Assembly: GCA_901472455.1 (NCBI GenBank)
Contig: LR590464.1
Location: 1,984,001 to 2,048,000 of the forward strand
From: Leclercia adecarboxylata
GTDB lineage: Bacteria > Pseudomonadota > Gammaproteobacteria > Enterobacterales > Enterobacteriaceae
Direction of reading: 5' to 3'
DNA length: 64,000 bases
Below the pieces are notes generated by a model. It was not told where the DNA came from. It worked only from the letters and a program-made list of their open reading frames with translations, and ran no database searches. Shown here in pieces: positions 28,499-40,858 of the stretch (positions are counted from its first letter, which is position 1; each line of letters begins with the position of its first letter). The translations under genes were made by a program, and so were the position numbers.

Positions 28499-30902
28499 AT
28501 GTCAGAACGCAAAGAAAAAAGGGACGCGCTTTTTCCCGAAATCACGCGCCGAGGACTGCTGAAGGCCAGTTCCGCCCTGGTGACGCTGCCCTTTGTGATG
28601 TCCGGCAAGTCTTTTGCCGCCAAATCCGAAGCCGCTACGACGGGCAGAGGCCGCTGGCTCCACTGAGCGTGTTGTCCAGACCTGCAGCACCTTTGACTGC
28701 GGCGGTAAATGCGATATTCGCGCCCACGTCGCTGACGGTGTGGTCACGCAAATTACGACGCGCCCGGATAGCGCGCTCGATCCCGAGATGCCCGTCATGC
28801 GGCGCCTGCGTGCGCGGCCGCAGTTACCGTAAATTTGTCTATCACCCGGATCGGCTGAAATATCCGATGAAGCGCGTGGGCAAGCGGGAGAGGGGAAATT
28901 TGAGCGCATCTCCTGGGACGAAGCCACTACGCTTATCGCCAACAATCTGCAACGCATTACCGCCAAATATGGCCCAGAGAGCCGCTTTGTGCACAACAAT
29001 ACCGCGACCAGCGGGGCACTTTTCTCTGGCGATAAAATGATGCGTCGTCTGCTCAATCTCACCGGCGGTTATCTGGAGTATTACCACTCGGTGAGTATGG
29101 GCAACCACGGCCGCGCCACACCTTATACCTATGGCATGGTCGCCAGCGTGTAACTCGCTGGATACCCTGGCGGACACGAAGCTGGTGATCCTGTGGGGGC
29201 ACAACCCGACGGAAACCATTTTCGGGCATACCAATCACTATTTTCAGCAGATGAAGCAGAACGGCACGCGCTTTATCGTCGTCGATCCGCGCTACTCCGA
29301 TACCGTGGCATCGCTCGCCGATGAGTGGATCCCGCTGCTGCCCGCCACCGATAACGCGCTGATGGACGCGATGATGTACGTCATCGTCAGCGAAAATCTG
29401 CATGATAAAACCTTTATCGATCGCTATACCCTGGGCTTTGACGAGACGTCTATGCCGGAAGGCGTGCCTGCCAACGAGTCGCTGGTGGCCTATCTGATGG
29501 GCAAAAAAGACGGTCAGGTTAAAACCCCTGAATGGGCTGAAAAGATTACCCGTGTCCCGGCACAAACCATTCGCCAGCTGGCGCGCGATTATGCCAACAC
29601 CAAACCGGCAGCGTTAATTCAGGGCTGGGGGCCGCAGCGACATAACTGTGGCGAACGTACCGCCCGTGGCTCGACGCTGCTGGCAACCCTCACCGGTAAT
29701 GTCGGGATCAAAGGCGGCTGGGCGGCAGGCTACGGCGGCTGCGGCAACCGTAAGTTCGCGGCAGGCCCGGAGATGCCAGATAACCCGGTCAAAGAGAGCA
29801 TCTCGATAATGAACTGGGTGCAGGCCGCCGACGATGCCAGCAAAGTAACGCCAGAGGCGGGGCTCAAAAGGGGCGGATAAGCTCAAAAGCAATATCCGCA
29901 TCCTCTTCTCGCTGGCAGGCAACTACCTGGCGAACCAGAACCCGGATCTGCATCAGGCGGTGAAGGTGCTGGAGGATGAGTCGAAAATCGAGTTTATCGT
30001 CGTCAGCGATCTCTACATGACGCCAAGCGCCCGCTATGCGGATCTGCTGCTGCCGGAAACCAGCTTTATGGAACGCTGGAACATCGGGGAAACCTGGGGA
30101 ACGGCAAGCTACCTGATCCTGTCAGAAAAAACTGATTGAGCCAGAGTTTGAACGCCGCTCTGACTATGACTGGCAGCGTGAAGTTGCCGCTAAACTGGGA
30201 ATGGAGCCGCAGTTCAGCGAAGGCCGTACCGAGCAGCAGTGGATTGAACATATCTGGGAGCAGACCCGCCTCTCCATGCCGGATGAGCATCTGCCGACGT
30301 TCGCTGAGCTGCGCGAAAAACGTCAGCATCTCTTTAAGAGCAAGCCGCATGTGGCCTTTGAAGACAACATCCGCGATCCGCAGAATCATCCCTTCCCGAC
30401 GCCATCCGGGAAAATTGAGATCTTCTCGAAGCGTCTGTACGACATGAATAACCCGGAAATACCGGCGCTGTCGCACTATGTTCCGGCCCATGAAGGCCCG
30501 GAGGATGCACTGGCGAAGCAGTTCCCGCTCCAGCTGATCACCTGGAAAGGGAAAAACCGCGCCAACTCCACGCAGTATGCCAACCCCTGGCTGCAGGAAG
30601 TGCAGATCCAGAAGCTGTGGATCAACCCGGCGGATGCCCAACAGCGGGGGATCCGTCAGGGGGATACCGTGCGTATTCACAACCAGCGCGGCATCTGCCA
30701 GGTCCCGGCGGAAGTCACCATGCGCATTATGCCTGGGGTGGTCGCCATGCAGGCCGGCGCCTGGTGGCAGCCGGATGCCGAAGGCGTCGACCACGGCGGG
30801 TGTGCCAACGTGCTGAGCTCTGCACGTATTACTCCGCTTGCGAAAGGCAATTCTCATCAAACCATGCTTGTGGAGGTCGCAAAGTATGAGTCAGCAGTAT
30901 AA
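28499..30902 (+). CDS. DMSO-reductase-family molybdoenzyme, catalytic subunit (about six apparent indels)
   Basis: About 800 aa, similar throughout to DmsA/YnfE. It has a Tat signal (TRRGLLKASSALVTLP), an Fe-S site (CSTFDCGGKC, then RACVRGRSY), RVGKRGEGKFERISWDEA, GGYLEYYHSVSMGN where DmsA has its molybdenum-ligand Ser, PAALIQGWGPQRH and TPSGKIEIFSKRLYD. The first two cysteines are four apart instead of the usual two or three. Indels near 28655, 28800, 28890, 29150, 29870 and 30127. Likely a periplasmic terminal reductase for an S- or N-oxide or a related acceptor; the exact acceptor is unknown. Stop overlaps the next gene. Confidence 0.87.
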
Positions 30903-31518
30903 GGAATACCCACCGGTCAGCGATAAGCAGCTTGGCTTTTTCATTGACTCGTCACGCTGCTCCGGGTGTAAAGCCTGTCAGGTGGCCTGCAAAGATAAAC
31001 ATAACCTTGAGCCAGGACGCCGTTTTCGCCGCGTCTATGAGGTGAAAGGCGGGGGCTTTATCCCGACCGGGCAGGGCGGTTTTACCAATAACGTGTACGC
31101 CTACACTCTGTCGATCTCCTGCAACCACTGCGCCGATCCGATTTGCACCAAAAACTGCCCGACCACGGCGATGCATAAGCGCCCGGGCGATGGCATTGTT
31201 CGCGTTGATACCAACAAATGCGTTGGCTGCGGGTACTGCGCCTGGTCCTGCCCTTACGGTGCGCCGCAGATGAATGAAGAGACCGGACAGATGTCCAAAT
31301 GCGATTTCTGCGTGGATTTGCAGGCCAAAGGTGAGCAGCCCATCTGCGTCGCTACCTGTCCACTGGGGGCGATTAAATTCGGGCCAATTGAGGAGCTGCG
31401 CGCGAAGTACGGCAATCTCTGCGACGTGCAGGGCCTGCCGGCTTCATCCATTACGCAGCCTAACCTGGTGATTAAGCCGCATCAGGGCGCAGAAAAAGAG
31501 GAAAACCCCCATGCATGA
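30886..31518 (+). CDS. DmsB-like four-cluster Fe-S subunit
   Basis: 210 aa, intact. Four ferredoxin-type cysteine groups: CSGCKACQVACKDKH, CNHCADPICTKNCP, CVGCGYCAWSCPYG and CDFCVDLQ..CVATCP. This is the electron-transfer subunit that links the membrane anchor to the molybdoenzyme. ATG 30886 overlaps the catalytic-subunit stop by 17 bases, and it overlaps the anchor gene by 8, so the three are tightly coupled. Similar in length to E. coli DmsB (205). Confidence 0.93.
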   Translation: MSQQYKEYPPVSDKQLGFFIDSSRCSGCKACQVACKDKHNLEPGRRFRRVYEVKGGGFIPTGQGGFTNNVYAYTLSISCNHCADPICTKNCPTTAMHKRPGDGIVRVDTNKCVGCGYCAWSCPYGAPQMNEETGQMSKCDFCVDLQAKGEQPICVATCPLGAIKFGPIEELRAKYGNLCDVQGLPASSITQPNLVIKPHQGAEKEENPHA

Positions 31519-32344
31519 GTTACCGCTCCTGATCTTTACCTTGCTGGTGCAAGGCTCGGTTGGCATGACCGTCTTTCTGACCTTATCCGCCCGCGCGGCG
31601 TCGCGCATACCGGAGGTTAAACACCAGCTATTGCCTGGCATGTTGCTAGCCTGCGTGGTCGGGGGGCTGGGGCTGATGGTCTCCACCCTGCACCTTGGCT
31701 ATCCGCTGAACGCGTTCAACGCCCTGCGCCACGTCGCCAGCTCCTGGCTGAGCCGTGAAATTGTCTTTGCCAGCGTCTATCTGGCAGCGTTGGGGCTATG
31801 TACGCTGGTTATGATGGTCAAAAAACAGCTGATTCCGCTGTTGCTCCCCCTGGCCGCCGTGCTGGGGCTGATTGATGTCTGGTGCATGAGTGCAATCTAT
31901 GCCCATACGTCGGTTATTACCTGGAGCCATTTCAATACCTGGCTGATGTTTTACGGTGCCGTTGGTGTGCTGGGCGCGGTGGCGGTGGCTTGGCTGCCGA
32001 TACTGAAAGCACGGTCCATGGCCCGGGATCGGCAGGCCGTGATGCGCTTCGCCGCGGTAGTGGTGGTGTCGATTGTGGCGATCCGTCTACTGGCGCAGCC
32101 GGACTATATGGCTTATCTGGCGAGCGCCAGCCTGAGCGGCATTGTCACCTTACCGCATCAGCCGTTGGAGAGCTTCACCCAGTTAAGCGGTCTGCGGCTG
32201 TTTAGCTGGACCTTATCCGTACTCGGCGCGCTGCTGTTTGCCGTAGGCGCATGGCGTCAGGGCAAGTCCGGGATGGTCGTTGGCAGTCTGCTGCTGGTGG
32301 TGTCTGAAGTGTTGTTCCGCTTTATCTTCTTCAGCATTAACTGA
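31511..32344 (+). CDS. DmsC-like membrane anchor subunit
   Basis: 277 aa, intact, about eight hydrophobic segments, beginning MHELPLLIFTLLVQGSVG, which is the conserved DmsC start (MGSGWHEWPL.. in E. coli). It contains LGYPLNAFNALRHVASSWLSREI, a DmsC signature region involved in menaquinol binding. It would oxidise menaquinol and pass electrons to the Fe-S subunit. Its last base is the first base of the next gene. Confidence 0.9.
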   Translation: MHELPLLIFTLLVQGSVGMTVFLTLSARAASRIPEVKHQLLPGMLLACVVGGLGLMVSTLHLGYPLNAFNALRHVASSWLSREIVFASVYLAALGLCTLVMMVKKQLIPLLLPLAAVLGLIDVWCMSAIYAHTSVITWSHFNTWLMFYGAVGVLGAVAVAWLPILKARSMARDRQAVMRFAAVVVVSIVAIRLLAQPDYMAYLASASLSGIVTLPHQPLESFTQLSGLRLFSWTLSVLGALLFAVGAWRQGKSGMVVGSLLLVVSEVLFRFIFFSIN

Positions 32345-33218
32345 TGGCGCTATTTCGCCTGTCACACCCCCCCGCGCCGCCTGGCGTGGGGGAACCCTGT
32401 TTACGCAACTTGCTTCCTCGCCACGACTGCCAGGCATGCGTGGCGGCATGTCCGGTGCAAGCCATTACTGCAACGGCCAGCACGCCGTCCATTGACGAGG
32501 GGGAGTGCCTGCAATGCGGCCGCTGCCTGTTCGTCTGTCCGACAGATGCGCTGCAAAACATTCGCCCTGAAACCCGCCGCTTTACCGGAACAACCCTGGT
32601 TGCGCCATTTTCCACGCTGGAGCCGTCTGTTGATGAGTTACTGATGTGGCATCAGCAGCACGGGATCCGGGCGGTGGAAATGGAGATGGATAAGTTTCCC
32701 GGCTGGGTGCGTGCCGTTGCGGCATTGAATATCCAACTCCGGGAGTTAAATGCCCCCGTCTGGCAAATCCTCCCCCGCAGCAAAAAGCGATCAACGCGGC
32801 GCGCCGACACTTTATCAAAGCCAATGAGGTGGACGTAGAGTCTGCCACTGCGCGTACCGGGCGACGGGCACGTCGTCAGGCTTTTTCCACACTTAGCGAG
32901 TATCACCTGGCACTGGATAGGGCGTTGTGTACGGCCTGTGGTGCCTGCGCCAGGATCTGTGGGGAGAACGCGTTGAGCCTGAGGGACGGGGCGCTGACGT
33001 TTTCATCTTCATCCTGCACCGGCTGTAACAGCTGCGCCGTGGTATGCCCTGTGGACGCTATTCGTATCGCCCGGCAGTTGGGTGAAAACAGGGTGTTACG
33101 CTTTGAATGGATACAAAAATCCTGCCGTTGCTGTCAGCGTGAATTTTATACCTTTACCCCGGAAACGGATCGGTGTGCGGTATGTCAGCGGCATAAGTAC
33201 GGTATGCGGGAAGCATAA
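32344..33218 (+). CDS. Ferredoxin-type 4Fe-4S protein of the operon (one apparent frameshift)
   Basis: About 291 aa after adding one C to the run near 32768-32772. Four cysteine groups: CQACVAACP, CLQCGRCLFVCP, CTACGACARICG and CTGCNSCAVVCP, plus CRCC..CAVC at the C-terminus. Between the first two and the last two lies a non-cluster region of about 100 residues. The operon has no DmsD/TorD-type chaperone here, the place such a gene often takes. This protein probably takes part in electron transfer or cofactor maturation. It is the last gene of the operon. Confidence 0.8.
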
Positions 33219-33279
33219 AAAATCGATTAACAGGGACGTTTATAAGGAAGAGAAAGGTATTGCTGAGAACTTACTGAAA

Positions 33280-33356
33280 TGGTGCGTCCGAGTGGACTCG
33301 AACCACCGACCCCCACCATGTCAAGGTGGTGCTCTAACCAACTGAGCTACGGACGC
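33280..33356 (-). tRNA. valW: tRNA-Val (anticodon GAC)
   Basis: 77-base cloverleaf GCGTCCGTAGCTCAG...GGACGCACCA with encoded CCA. Anticodon loop CTTGACATG reads GAC (decodes GUC/GUU). Acceptor stem GCGTCCG / CGGACGC. Second of the valVW pair, as in E. coli. Confidence 0.97.
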
Positions 33357-33367
33357 ACTGTAGAGAA

Positions 33368-33444
33368 TGGTGCGTTCAATTGGACTCGAACCAACGACCC
33401 CCACCATGTCAAGGTGGTGCTCTAACCAACTGAGCTATGAACGC
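33368..33444 (-). tRNA. valV: tRNA-Val (anticodon GAC)
   Basis: 77-base cloverleaf GCGTTCATAGCTCAG...TTGAACGCACCA with encoded CCA and anticodon GAC. Differs from valW only in the acceptor and T-stem positions. First of the pair in transcription order, 11 bases from valW. Confidence 0.97.
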
Positions 33445-33562
33445 ATTGTTGTGTGTGACAACGGGGACGAATATTAGCGGCAGTGCGGGCATCAGGCAAG
33501 AGGAAAACTGCAAATTTCTTCACGATTCACGCGATTGCTTCATTCCCGCGCAAAATGCGGAG

Positions 33563-33590
33563 AAAGTAGCCGCCCGCAGGCGGCTACTGC
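33563..33590 (-). terminator. mdtK terminator
   Basis: Ten-bp stem AGTAGCCGCC / GGCGGCTACT with a CGCA loop just after the mdtK stop; a TTTCT follows on the minus strand. Confidence 0.75.
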
Positions 33591-33594
33591 GCAA

Positions 33595-35073
<1,479 letters not shown>

Positions 35074-35190
35074 TTATCTAGTGAAAAAAATCGCCAGAAA
35101 AGGTGGGGTACTGGCAACCTCTATTTTCAACTGTTATTGTGGTGCGATAAAACGGTGTCATCACCGAAGGAACAAACAGGAGTCGTAAGC

Positions 35191-35835
35191 ATGTTTACTG
35201 GTATTGTGCAGGGCACCGCGAAACTGGTGTCCATTGATGAAAAACCCAACTTCCGAACCCATGTTGTGGCCCTGCCGGATGAGATGCTTGATGGGCTGGA
35301 GACGGGAGCATCGGTTGCACACAACGGTTGTTGCCTGACGGTCACCGAAATTAACGGAAACCTGATCAGTTTCGATTTAATGAAAGAAACGCTGCGCATC
35401 ACCAATCTGGGCGAGCTGGCTGAGGGTGATATTGTTAACGTTGAGCGCGCGGCGAAATTCAGCGATGAAATCGGCGGTCATTTAATGTCGGGCCATATTA
35501 TGACCACGGCAGAAATCGCCAAAATCCTGACCTCGGAAAATAACCGCCAGATCTGGTTTAAAGTTCAGGATCCGTCCTTAATGAAATACATCCTCTATAA
35601 AGGATTTATTGGCGTGGACGGCATTAGCCTGACGGTGGGTGAAGTGACACCAACCCGTTTCTGCGTACACCTGATCCCGGAGACGCTGCAGCGCACCACC
35701 CTTGGGAATAAAAAGCTGGGCCATCGGGTTAATATTGAAATCGATCCGCAAACCCAGGCGGTGGTCGATACCGTTGAACGCGTGCTGGCGGCCAAAGAGG
35801 CCGCAGCCATCCAACAGACGCTCAACGACGCGTAA
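35191..35835 (+). CDS. ribC: RibC (RibE) riboflavin synthase alpha chain
   Basis: 214 aa, intact. Dismutates two 6,7-dimethyl-8-ribityllumazine molecules to riboflavin and a pyrimidinedione. Begins [15 protein letters not shown], the conserved start. Two lumazine-binding repeats (residues about 1-96 and 98-195), with [13 protein letters not shown] opening repeat 2. ATG 35191 has AGGAG 9 bases ahead. Confidence 0.96.
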   Translation: MFTGIVQGTAKLVSIDEKPNFRTHVVALPDEMLDGLETGASVAHNGCCLTVTEINGNLISFDLMKETLRITNLGELAEGDIVNVERAAKFSDEIGGHLMSGHIMTTAEIAKILTSENNRQIWFKVQDPSLMKYILYKGFIGVDGISLTVGEVTPTRFCVHLIPETLQRTTLGNKKLGHRVNIEIDPQTQAVVDTVERVLAAKEAAAIQQTLNDA

Positions 35836-35840
35836 TAAAA

Positions 35841-35866
35841 AACACCCCGGCTTGCCGGGGTGCTTT
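35841..35866. terminator. Terminator between ribC and cfa
   Basis: Perfect stem CACCCCGG / CCGGGGTG with a CTTG loop, A-tract before and TGCTTTGTTT after, usable on both strands for the convergent ribC and cfa. Confidence 0.85.
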
Positions 35867-35868
35867 GT

Positions 35869-37017
35869 TTAGCGAGCCACCCGCAGGCCGTGCTCCACGC
35901 CGCGGCTGAATACCACCTGCCACAGATGAATATCGCGGGCGCGAAACGCCCCGGCACAAGCATTCAGATAATAGCTGAACATCCGTTTAAATCGTTCAGA
36001 ATAGTTGTCTGCGATCTCCGGCCAGGCGGCGAGGAAACGTTCATGCCATGCCATCAACGTCGTATCGTAGTCAGCGCCAAAATTATGCCAGTCCTCCATC
36101 ACAAAATGGGGTTCACTGGCATTTGCAATCTGGCGAACAGAAGGTAAACAGCCATTCGGAAAGATGTATTTATCGATCCACGGGTCAACGCGATGATCGG
36201 TTTTCTGTGAACCTATGGTGTGCAACAGAAACAGACCATCCGGCTTCAGGTTATGGTCCACGACTTCGAAATAGGTGCGGTAGTTCTTTGGTCCGACATG
36301 TTCGAACATCCCCACGGAGACGATACGATCAAACTGATCGCGCAGGTCGCGGTAATCCTGCAGCAGAATGGTGACATTCAGACCGGCACAGCGCGCCTGC
36401 GCCAGACGTTGCTGCTCCGCTGAAATGGTCACGCCCACCACGCTAACGCCGTAATGTTTAGCCATAAACTCAGCCAGACCACCCCAGCCGCAGCCGATAT
36501 CCAGCACCCGCATGCCGGGTTTAAGCTGCAATTTTTCGCAGATAAGACGGAGTTTATCCTGCTGCGCCTGTTCAAGGGTGGTCGCCTCTTTCCAGTAACC
36601 GCAGGAGTATTGCATGGTGGGGTCGAGCATCCGGCTGAACAGGTCATTACCCAGATCGTAATGCTCTTTACCGACGATCCAGGCGCGCTTTTTACTTTGC
36701 AGGTTGAACAGGCGGGCAGTGGCGATCCGAAGCGTATCCTTCAGGTGGCTGGGCAGTTGCGTTTCCAGGCCAGCGCGTAAGACGTTATGGAAAAAAATAT
36801 CCAGCCGCTCGCACTCCCACCAGCCGTCCATGTAGCTCTCGCCAAGACCCAGCGAGCCTTGCTTCAGGACGCGTTTAAAAAAATCCGGGTGTTTAACCTG
36901 TAGATCGGAGGATGCCGGGCCGTTGATGGTGATACCTGCGCGGCTCAGCAATTCATTGACTATACGGAACCAGTCATCGTTCCGTATGCTGACTTCTTCT
37001 ATACACGATGAACTCAT
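35869..37017 (-). CDS. cfa: Cfa, cyclopropane-fatty-acyl-phospholipid synthase
   Basis: 382 aa, intact, same length as E. coli Cfa. Uses S-adenosylmethionine to convert double bonds in membrane lipids to cyclopropane rings, mostly on entry to stationary phase. SAM-binding motif VLDIGCGWGGLAEFMA (about residues 170-185), GVTISAEQQ and EHVGPKNY. ATG 37017 starts MSSSCIEEVS, as in E. coli. A further in-frame extension upstream is not conserved. Confidence 0.96.
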   Translation of the reverse strand: MSSSCIEEVSIRNDDWFRIVNELLSRAGITINGPASSDLQVKHPDFFKRVLKQGSLGLGESYMDGWWECERLDIFFHNVLRAGLETQLPSHLKDTLRIATARLFNLQSKKRAWIVGKEHYDLGNDLFSRMLDPTMQYSCGYWKEATTLEQAQQDKLRLICEKLQLKPGMRVLDIGCGWGGLAEFMAKHYGVSVVGVTISAEQQRLAQARCAGLNVTILLQDYRDLRDQFDRIVSVGMFEHVGPKNYRTYFEVVDHNLKPDGLFLLHTIGSQKTDHRVDPWIDKYIFPNGCLPSVRQIANASEPHFVMEDWHNFGADYDTTLMAWHERFLAAWPEIADNYSERFKRMFSYYLNACAGAFRARDIHLWQVVFSRGVEHGLRVAR

Positions 37018-37163
37018 AGCTTCTCCATCACCTGATGTAATCAGAATCCATAAACAGCGTAGATGCTCTTTATGGAGAGTGATAAATCTCACGGGAACCG
37101 TGAGGCTAATATCCGACGTAGAACAGAGGAAGGGAGGGGACCCTTGCCGAAAGGCCATCCATG

Positions 37164-37191
37164 GAAAAACGGGAGCACTCCGGCTCCCGTT
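37164..37191 (-). terminator. punC (ydhC) terminator
   Basis: Stem ACGGGAGC / GCTCCCGT with a six-base loop; the minus strand continues into TTTTTCC. About 100 bases after the punC stop. Confidence 0.75.
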
Positions 37192-37294
37192 AATACATAA
37201 TATTTTAGTATTTATCAGAACGCTTCAGTCAGTATAGGACTGATATCGCACTGATTCAACAGGGTATCGTTAGCAAGCTAACGGCTTATTTTTG

Positions 37295-38491
37295 TTATAC
37301 CCGGGTCGATTCAGCTTGCAGACTATTATCCTGCTGATCAGCACGCTCATACTGCATCCGATAGCCAAGCGCCGCCAGCACCACGGTTGCCACCATCACA
37401 CTGGTGGTGGTCAGCAGCGGGGTGGCAATCAGCCACGACACCAGCAGACTCGCCAGGAAGCAGAGGCCGAGCTGTAACGTGTTTTGCAGGGCAGCGGCAC
37501 TGCCCGTCGCCTGTGGGAAAGGACGCAGTGCCTGCGCCACCACAATCGGGTAAATCGCACCGTTCGCCACTGCCATCAGGCAGAAGGGGATCAGCAGCTC
37601 TGCCAGGCTCGCGCCCGGAATAAACCCAACCGCCCAGGTGCCGATTACGCTAAGGGCAAACAGACCCAGCAGCCACGGCAGCATCTGATTACCCTGCCAT
37701 TTTTGCAGCGCGGCGCGACAGCCATAGCCACCAATCAGGAACGCAATAGTCTGCGGCACATAGCTCAGGCCAATCACCGCCGGGCTGTAGCCCATGTCGC
37801 TAAGGATAAACGGCGAGCCGGTCAGCCAGGCGAAGAAGCTCGCTGAGCAGGCGGCGTAAATCAGCACGTTCCCGCGGTAGGTGCGCGAACGTAACAGCGA
37901 TAAAAAGGTTACGCGTTCTTTGGGTTGCTCATTTTTGACCGTCGCTGGCTTCAGGCTTAAGGCCGGGATCATCAGTACCAAAGTGATCACAAACAGCACG
38001 GCGAAAATTGCCTGCCAGCTAAAGTGGGCGAGGATCCAGCTACCGAGCAGCGGCGCCAGAGCCGGAGAAAGCCCGACCAGCGGCATGATGGTGGCGAAGA
38101 TACGGTTGGTGCGCGACGCCGGGTAATAATCGGTGACCAGTGCCTGCCAGGTGACCGCTGCAGCGCAGACGCCCACCGCCTGGATAAAGCGCAGCACCAG
38201 CAGCCAGGTGGCATCGCGAACCCACAGCATGCCGAGGCAGCCGAGGGCGAAAATGGCTAAGCCCGCCAGCAGCACCGGCTTACGTCCGAAGCGGTCGGAC
38301 ATCGGTCCCCACAGCAACTGGGCAAAGGCAAACCCGGCCAGAAACAGGCTCAGGCTGGCGCTGATCGCAGCCGCAGGGGTTTGCAGATCCGCCTGCATAA
38401 TCGAGAAGGCAGGCAGATACATATCGGTGGCAAGAAAGCCCAGCACGCTTAAGCCGCCAAGCCAGACTAAAAATCCTTTCCCGGGTTTCAC
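37295..38491 (-). CDS. punC: PunC (YdhC), MFS purine nucleoside/drug exporter-family transporter
   Basis: 398 aa, intact, 12 membrane segments, Bcr/CflA-type MFS. Features: [21 protein letters not shown] in helix 1 and the loop 2-3 motif [15 protein letters not shown]. coli PunC imports purine nucleosides under control of PunR. The start is taken as GTG 38491 ([11 protein letters not shown]), aligned with E. coli MQPGKRFLVWL and with AAGGAA 9 bases ahead. An upstream ATG in frame (38524) is possible. Divergent from its regulator punR. Confidence 0.93.
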   Translation of the reverse strand: MKPGKGFLVWLGGLSVLGFLATDMYLPAFSIMQADLQTPAAAISASLSLFLAGFAFAQLLWGPMSDRFGRKPVLLAGLAIFALGCLGMLWVRDATWLLVLRFIQAVGVCAAAVTWQALVTDYYPASRTNRIFATIMPLVGLSPALAPLLGSWILAHFSWQAIFAVLFVITLVLMIPALSLKPATVKNEQPKERVTFLSLLRSRTYRGNVLIYAACSASFFAWLTGSPFILSDMGYSPAVIGLSYVPQTIAFLIGGYGCRAALQKWQGNQMLPWLLGLFALSVIGTWAVGFIPGASLAELLIPFCLMAVANGAIYPIVVAQALRPFPQATGSAAALQNTLQLGLCFLASLLVSWLIATPLLTTTSVMVATVVLAALGYRMQYERADQQDNSLQAESTRV

Positions 38492-38606
38492 TGTTTTATT
38501 TTCCTTATGGGCGCAGGTTGTCATTGGCGCAAAGTGTAGGGAGTGCAAACAGGCTTGTGAAACGCTAATATTTGGCGGTTGCGTTCAAAAATTTTGCAGG
38601 CAGAAA

Positions 38607-39539
38607 ATGTGGTCAGAATATTCTCTTGAAGTGGTGGATGCGGTCTCGCGTAACGGCAGTTTCAGCGGTGCTGCGCAGGAGTTGCATCGCGTACCTTCAG
38701 CCATCAGCTATACCGTGCGTCAACTGGAGGAGTGGCTGGCAGTGCCGCTGTTTGAGCGTCGCCATCGCGATGTGGTTCTCACCCCGGCCGGGCTGTGGTT
38801 TCTGAAAGAGGGGCGGTCTGTTATCAAAAAAATGCAGATCACCCGCGAACAGTGTCAGCAGATCGCCAATGGCTGGCGGGGGCATATCTCTATTGCGGTG
38901 GACAACATTGTTCGTCCCGAGCGCACCCGCCAGATGATTGTCGATTTTTACCGCCACTTTTCTGACGTTGAGCTGCGGGTTTCTCAGGAGGTCTTCAACG
39001 GCGTCTGGGATGCGCTGGCAGACGGCAGGGTTGAGATGGCGATAGGTGCCACGCAGGCGATCCCGGTAGGTGGCCGCTATGCGTTCCGCGATATGGGAAT
39101 GCTGAGCTGGTGCTGCGTGGTGGCCAGCCATCATCCTCTGGCTGCTCTGGACGGGCCGATCAGCGACGATATTCTGCGCAACTGGCCGTCGCTGGTACGA
39201 GAAGATACCTCCCGCTCACTGCCGAAACGGATCACCTGGCTGCTTGATAACCAGCGGCGAATTGTCGCGCCGGACTGGGAATCGTCCGCCACCTGCCTCT
39301 CGGCAGGATTGTGCGTGGGCATGGTGCCGGTTCATTTTGCGCGCCCGCAAATTGCCAGTGGGAAATGGGTAGAGCTGGCGCTTGAGAATCCCTTCCCGGA
39401 TGCGGCGTGCTGTCTGACCTGGCAACAAAACGATATGTCACCGGCCCTGGAATGGCTGCTGGATTATCTGGGAGACAGTGAAACGATGAACAGGGAGTGG
39501 CTGCGGGAGCCAGAGGTGCTGGCTCCCGGAGAAGATTAA
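38607..39539 (+). CDS. punR: PunR (YdhB), LysR-type activator of punC
   Basis: 310 aa, intact. N-terminal LysR helix-turn-helix ([20 protein letters not shown], residues about 16-35) and a C-terminal effector domain. E. coli PunR activates the neighbouring divergent punC in response to adenosine. ATG 38607 ([10 protein letters not shown]) aligns with E. coli. Its stop overlaps the end of purR tail to tail by 3 bases. Confidence 0.94.
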   Translation: MWSEYSLEVVDAVSRNGSFSGAAQELHRVPSAISYTVRQLEEWLAVPLFERRHRDVVLTPAGLWFLKEGRSVIKKMQITREQCQQIANGWRGHISIAVDNIVRPERTRQMIVDFYRHFSDVELRVSQEVFNGVWDALADGRVEMAIGATQAIPVGGRYAFRDMGMLSWCCVVASHHPLAALDGPISDDILRNWPSLVREDTSRSLPKRITWLLDNQRRIVAPDWESSATCLSAGLCVGMVPVHFARPQIASGKWVELALENPFPDAACCLTWQQNDMSPALEWLLDYLGDSETMNREWLREPEVLAPGED

Positions 39540-40562
39540 CGGCGATAGTCGCGGAACGGACCATCCGCAACGGAACGGCGTTCAATCAGGCGCGGATGCA
39601 CTTCAATTGACTGGGACTCTTCGCGCTTGTTGACGATACGGTCCAGCAGCATGTTGAAGGCGGTCTCCCCCAGCGAATCTTTTGGCTGGTGGATGGTGGT
39701 CAACGCCGGGGTAAAGAAGCGCGCGTTGCGCACGTTATCATACCCGATCAGCGAAACGTCCTGCGGGACGCGCAGGCCCATCTCATCGGCGGCACAGAGC
39801 GCACCCATGGCCATAATATCCCCGCCACAGAAGATGGCAGTAGGGCGCGGGCTTTGGGAGAGGATCTGCTGCATTGCGCGGTAGCCGGACTCCGGTTCAA
39901 AGTCGCCCTGCACGATCCAGCTCTCTGGCACGGTAATCAACGCTTCTTCCATGGCTTTCATAAAGCCCGCCAGACGGCCGGCACCGGTGTTGCGCTCCAG
40001 CGCGCCCGGGATCACGCCGATTTCGCGGTGACCGCGTTCGATGAGATAACGACCGGCCATGTAGCCGCCTTCAAAAGCGTTATCGATCACCGAGTCGGTG
40101 AAGTCGGCCTTCGCTTCGCCCCAGTCCATCACCACCATAGGAATATTGCGATACTCTTCCAGCATAGACAGCAGCGATTCCGGGTATTCGGAACACATCA
40201 CCAGCAGACCATCGACGCGCTTTTGCGCCATCATCGACAGATAAGCCCGCTGTTTTTCGAGGCTATTCCACGCGTTGCCGAGGATAAGGGTGTAGCCTTT
40301 CTGGAAGCAGTTCTTCTCTACCGCTTCAATAATTTCTGCGAAATAGGGCGCTTCGCTGCTGGTCGCCAGCAGGCCGATCGATTTCGTGTGATTGACCTTC
40401 AGACTGCGGGCCACGGCGCTGGGTGAGTAATGCAGCTCTTTTAATGGCCGCCCAGACATTATTTCGGGTCTCTTCCGCGACAAAGCGGGTTTTGTTAATA
40501 ACATGTGATACGGTTGTAGTGGAAACGTTTGCGCGTTTCGCCACGTCTTTAATTGTTGCCAT
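39536..40562 (-). CDS. purR: PurR purine repressor (one apparent frameshift)
   Basis: LacI-family repressor that binds hypoxanthine or guanine and shuts down purine synthesis genes. The helix-turn-helix is [20 protein letters not shown] (residues 3-22), the hinge [18 protein letters not shown]. An extra A near 40441-40445 breaks the frame at residue 41. Removing it gives 341 aa, exactly the E. coli length, with near-identical sequence. Two PurR-type operators lie over its leader and first codons. Confidence 0.95.
40519..40534 (-). promoter_or_regulatory. PurR operator O2 inside purR
   Basis: GTGGAAACGTTTGCGC contains the AAACGTTTGCG core of the PurR box. It lies within the first 15 codons of purR, the position of O2 in E. 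coli. Confidence 0.65.
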
Positions 40563-40605
40563 CAGATGTCACTCCAGACCATATCTAAGCTCCTGAAAAA
40601 CCGGT

Positions 40606-40621
40606 AGGTAAACGTTTGCCT
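40606..40621 (-). promoter_or_regulatory. PurR operator O1 (autoregulation)
   Basis: On the minus strand AGGCAAACGTTTACCT, a near-perfect palindrome matching the PurR box (ACGCAAACGTTTTCGT core). It is 44 bases before the purR start and corresponds to the E. coli purR O1 site. Confidence 0.85.
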
Positions 40622-40858
40622 TCACTCGCCCTAATTGCGCAATTTGAATTGCGGTACGCCGGGAAAACGACACAGGACGTCAGGAGGGGGTCAATGGCCG
40701 GTACGCTAATAAATTTAGCGTGGAATTTTGTCTTATCTTGGCCAAAAGGGGAAGAGCAAAAAAACGATATCAATCTAAATCCAGCAAGATTTTTACCCTG
40801 AACTGTGTAAAAATGAGCAGGCTCACTCTTCATAGGGTGATTAAAAGGAGAAAAATTG

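Noticed and set aside
33280..33444. The two tRNA-Val genes as an attachment-site repeat for an island.
   Set aside because: They are the normal valVW pair. There is no integrase and no further repeat copy in the window.
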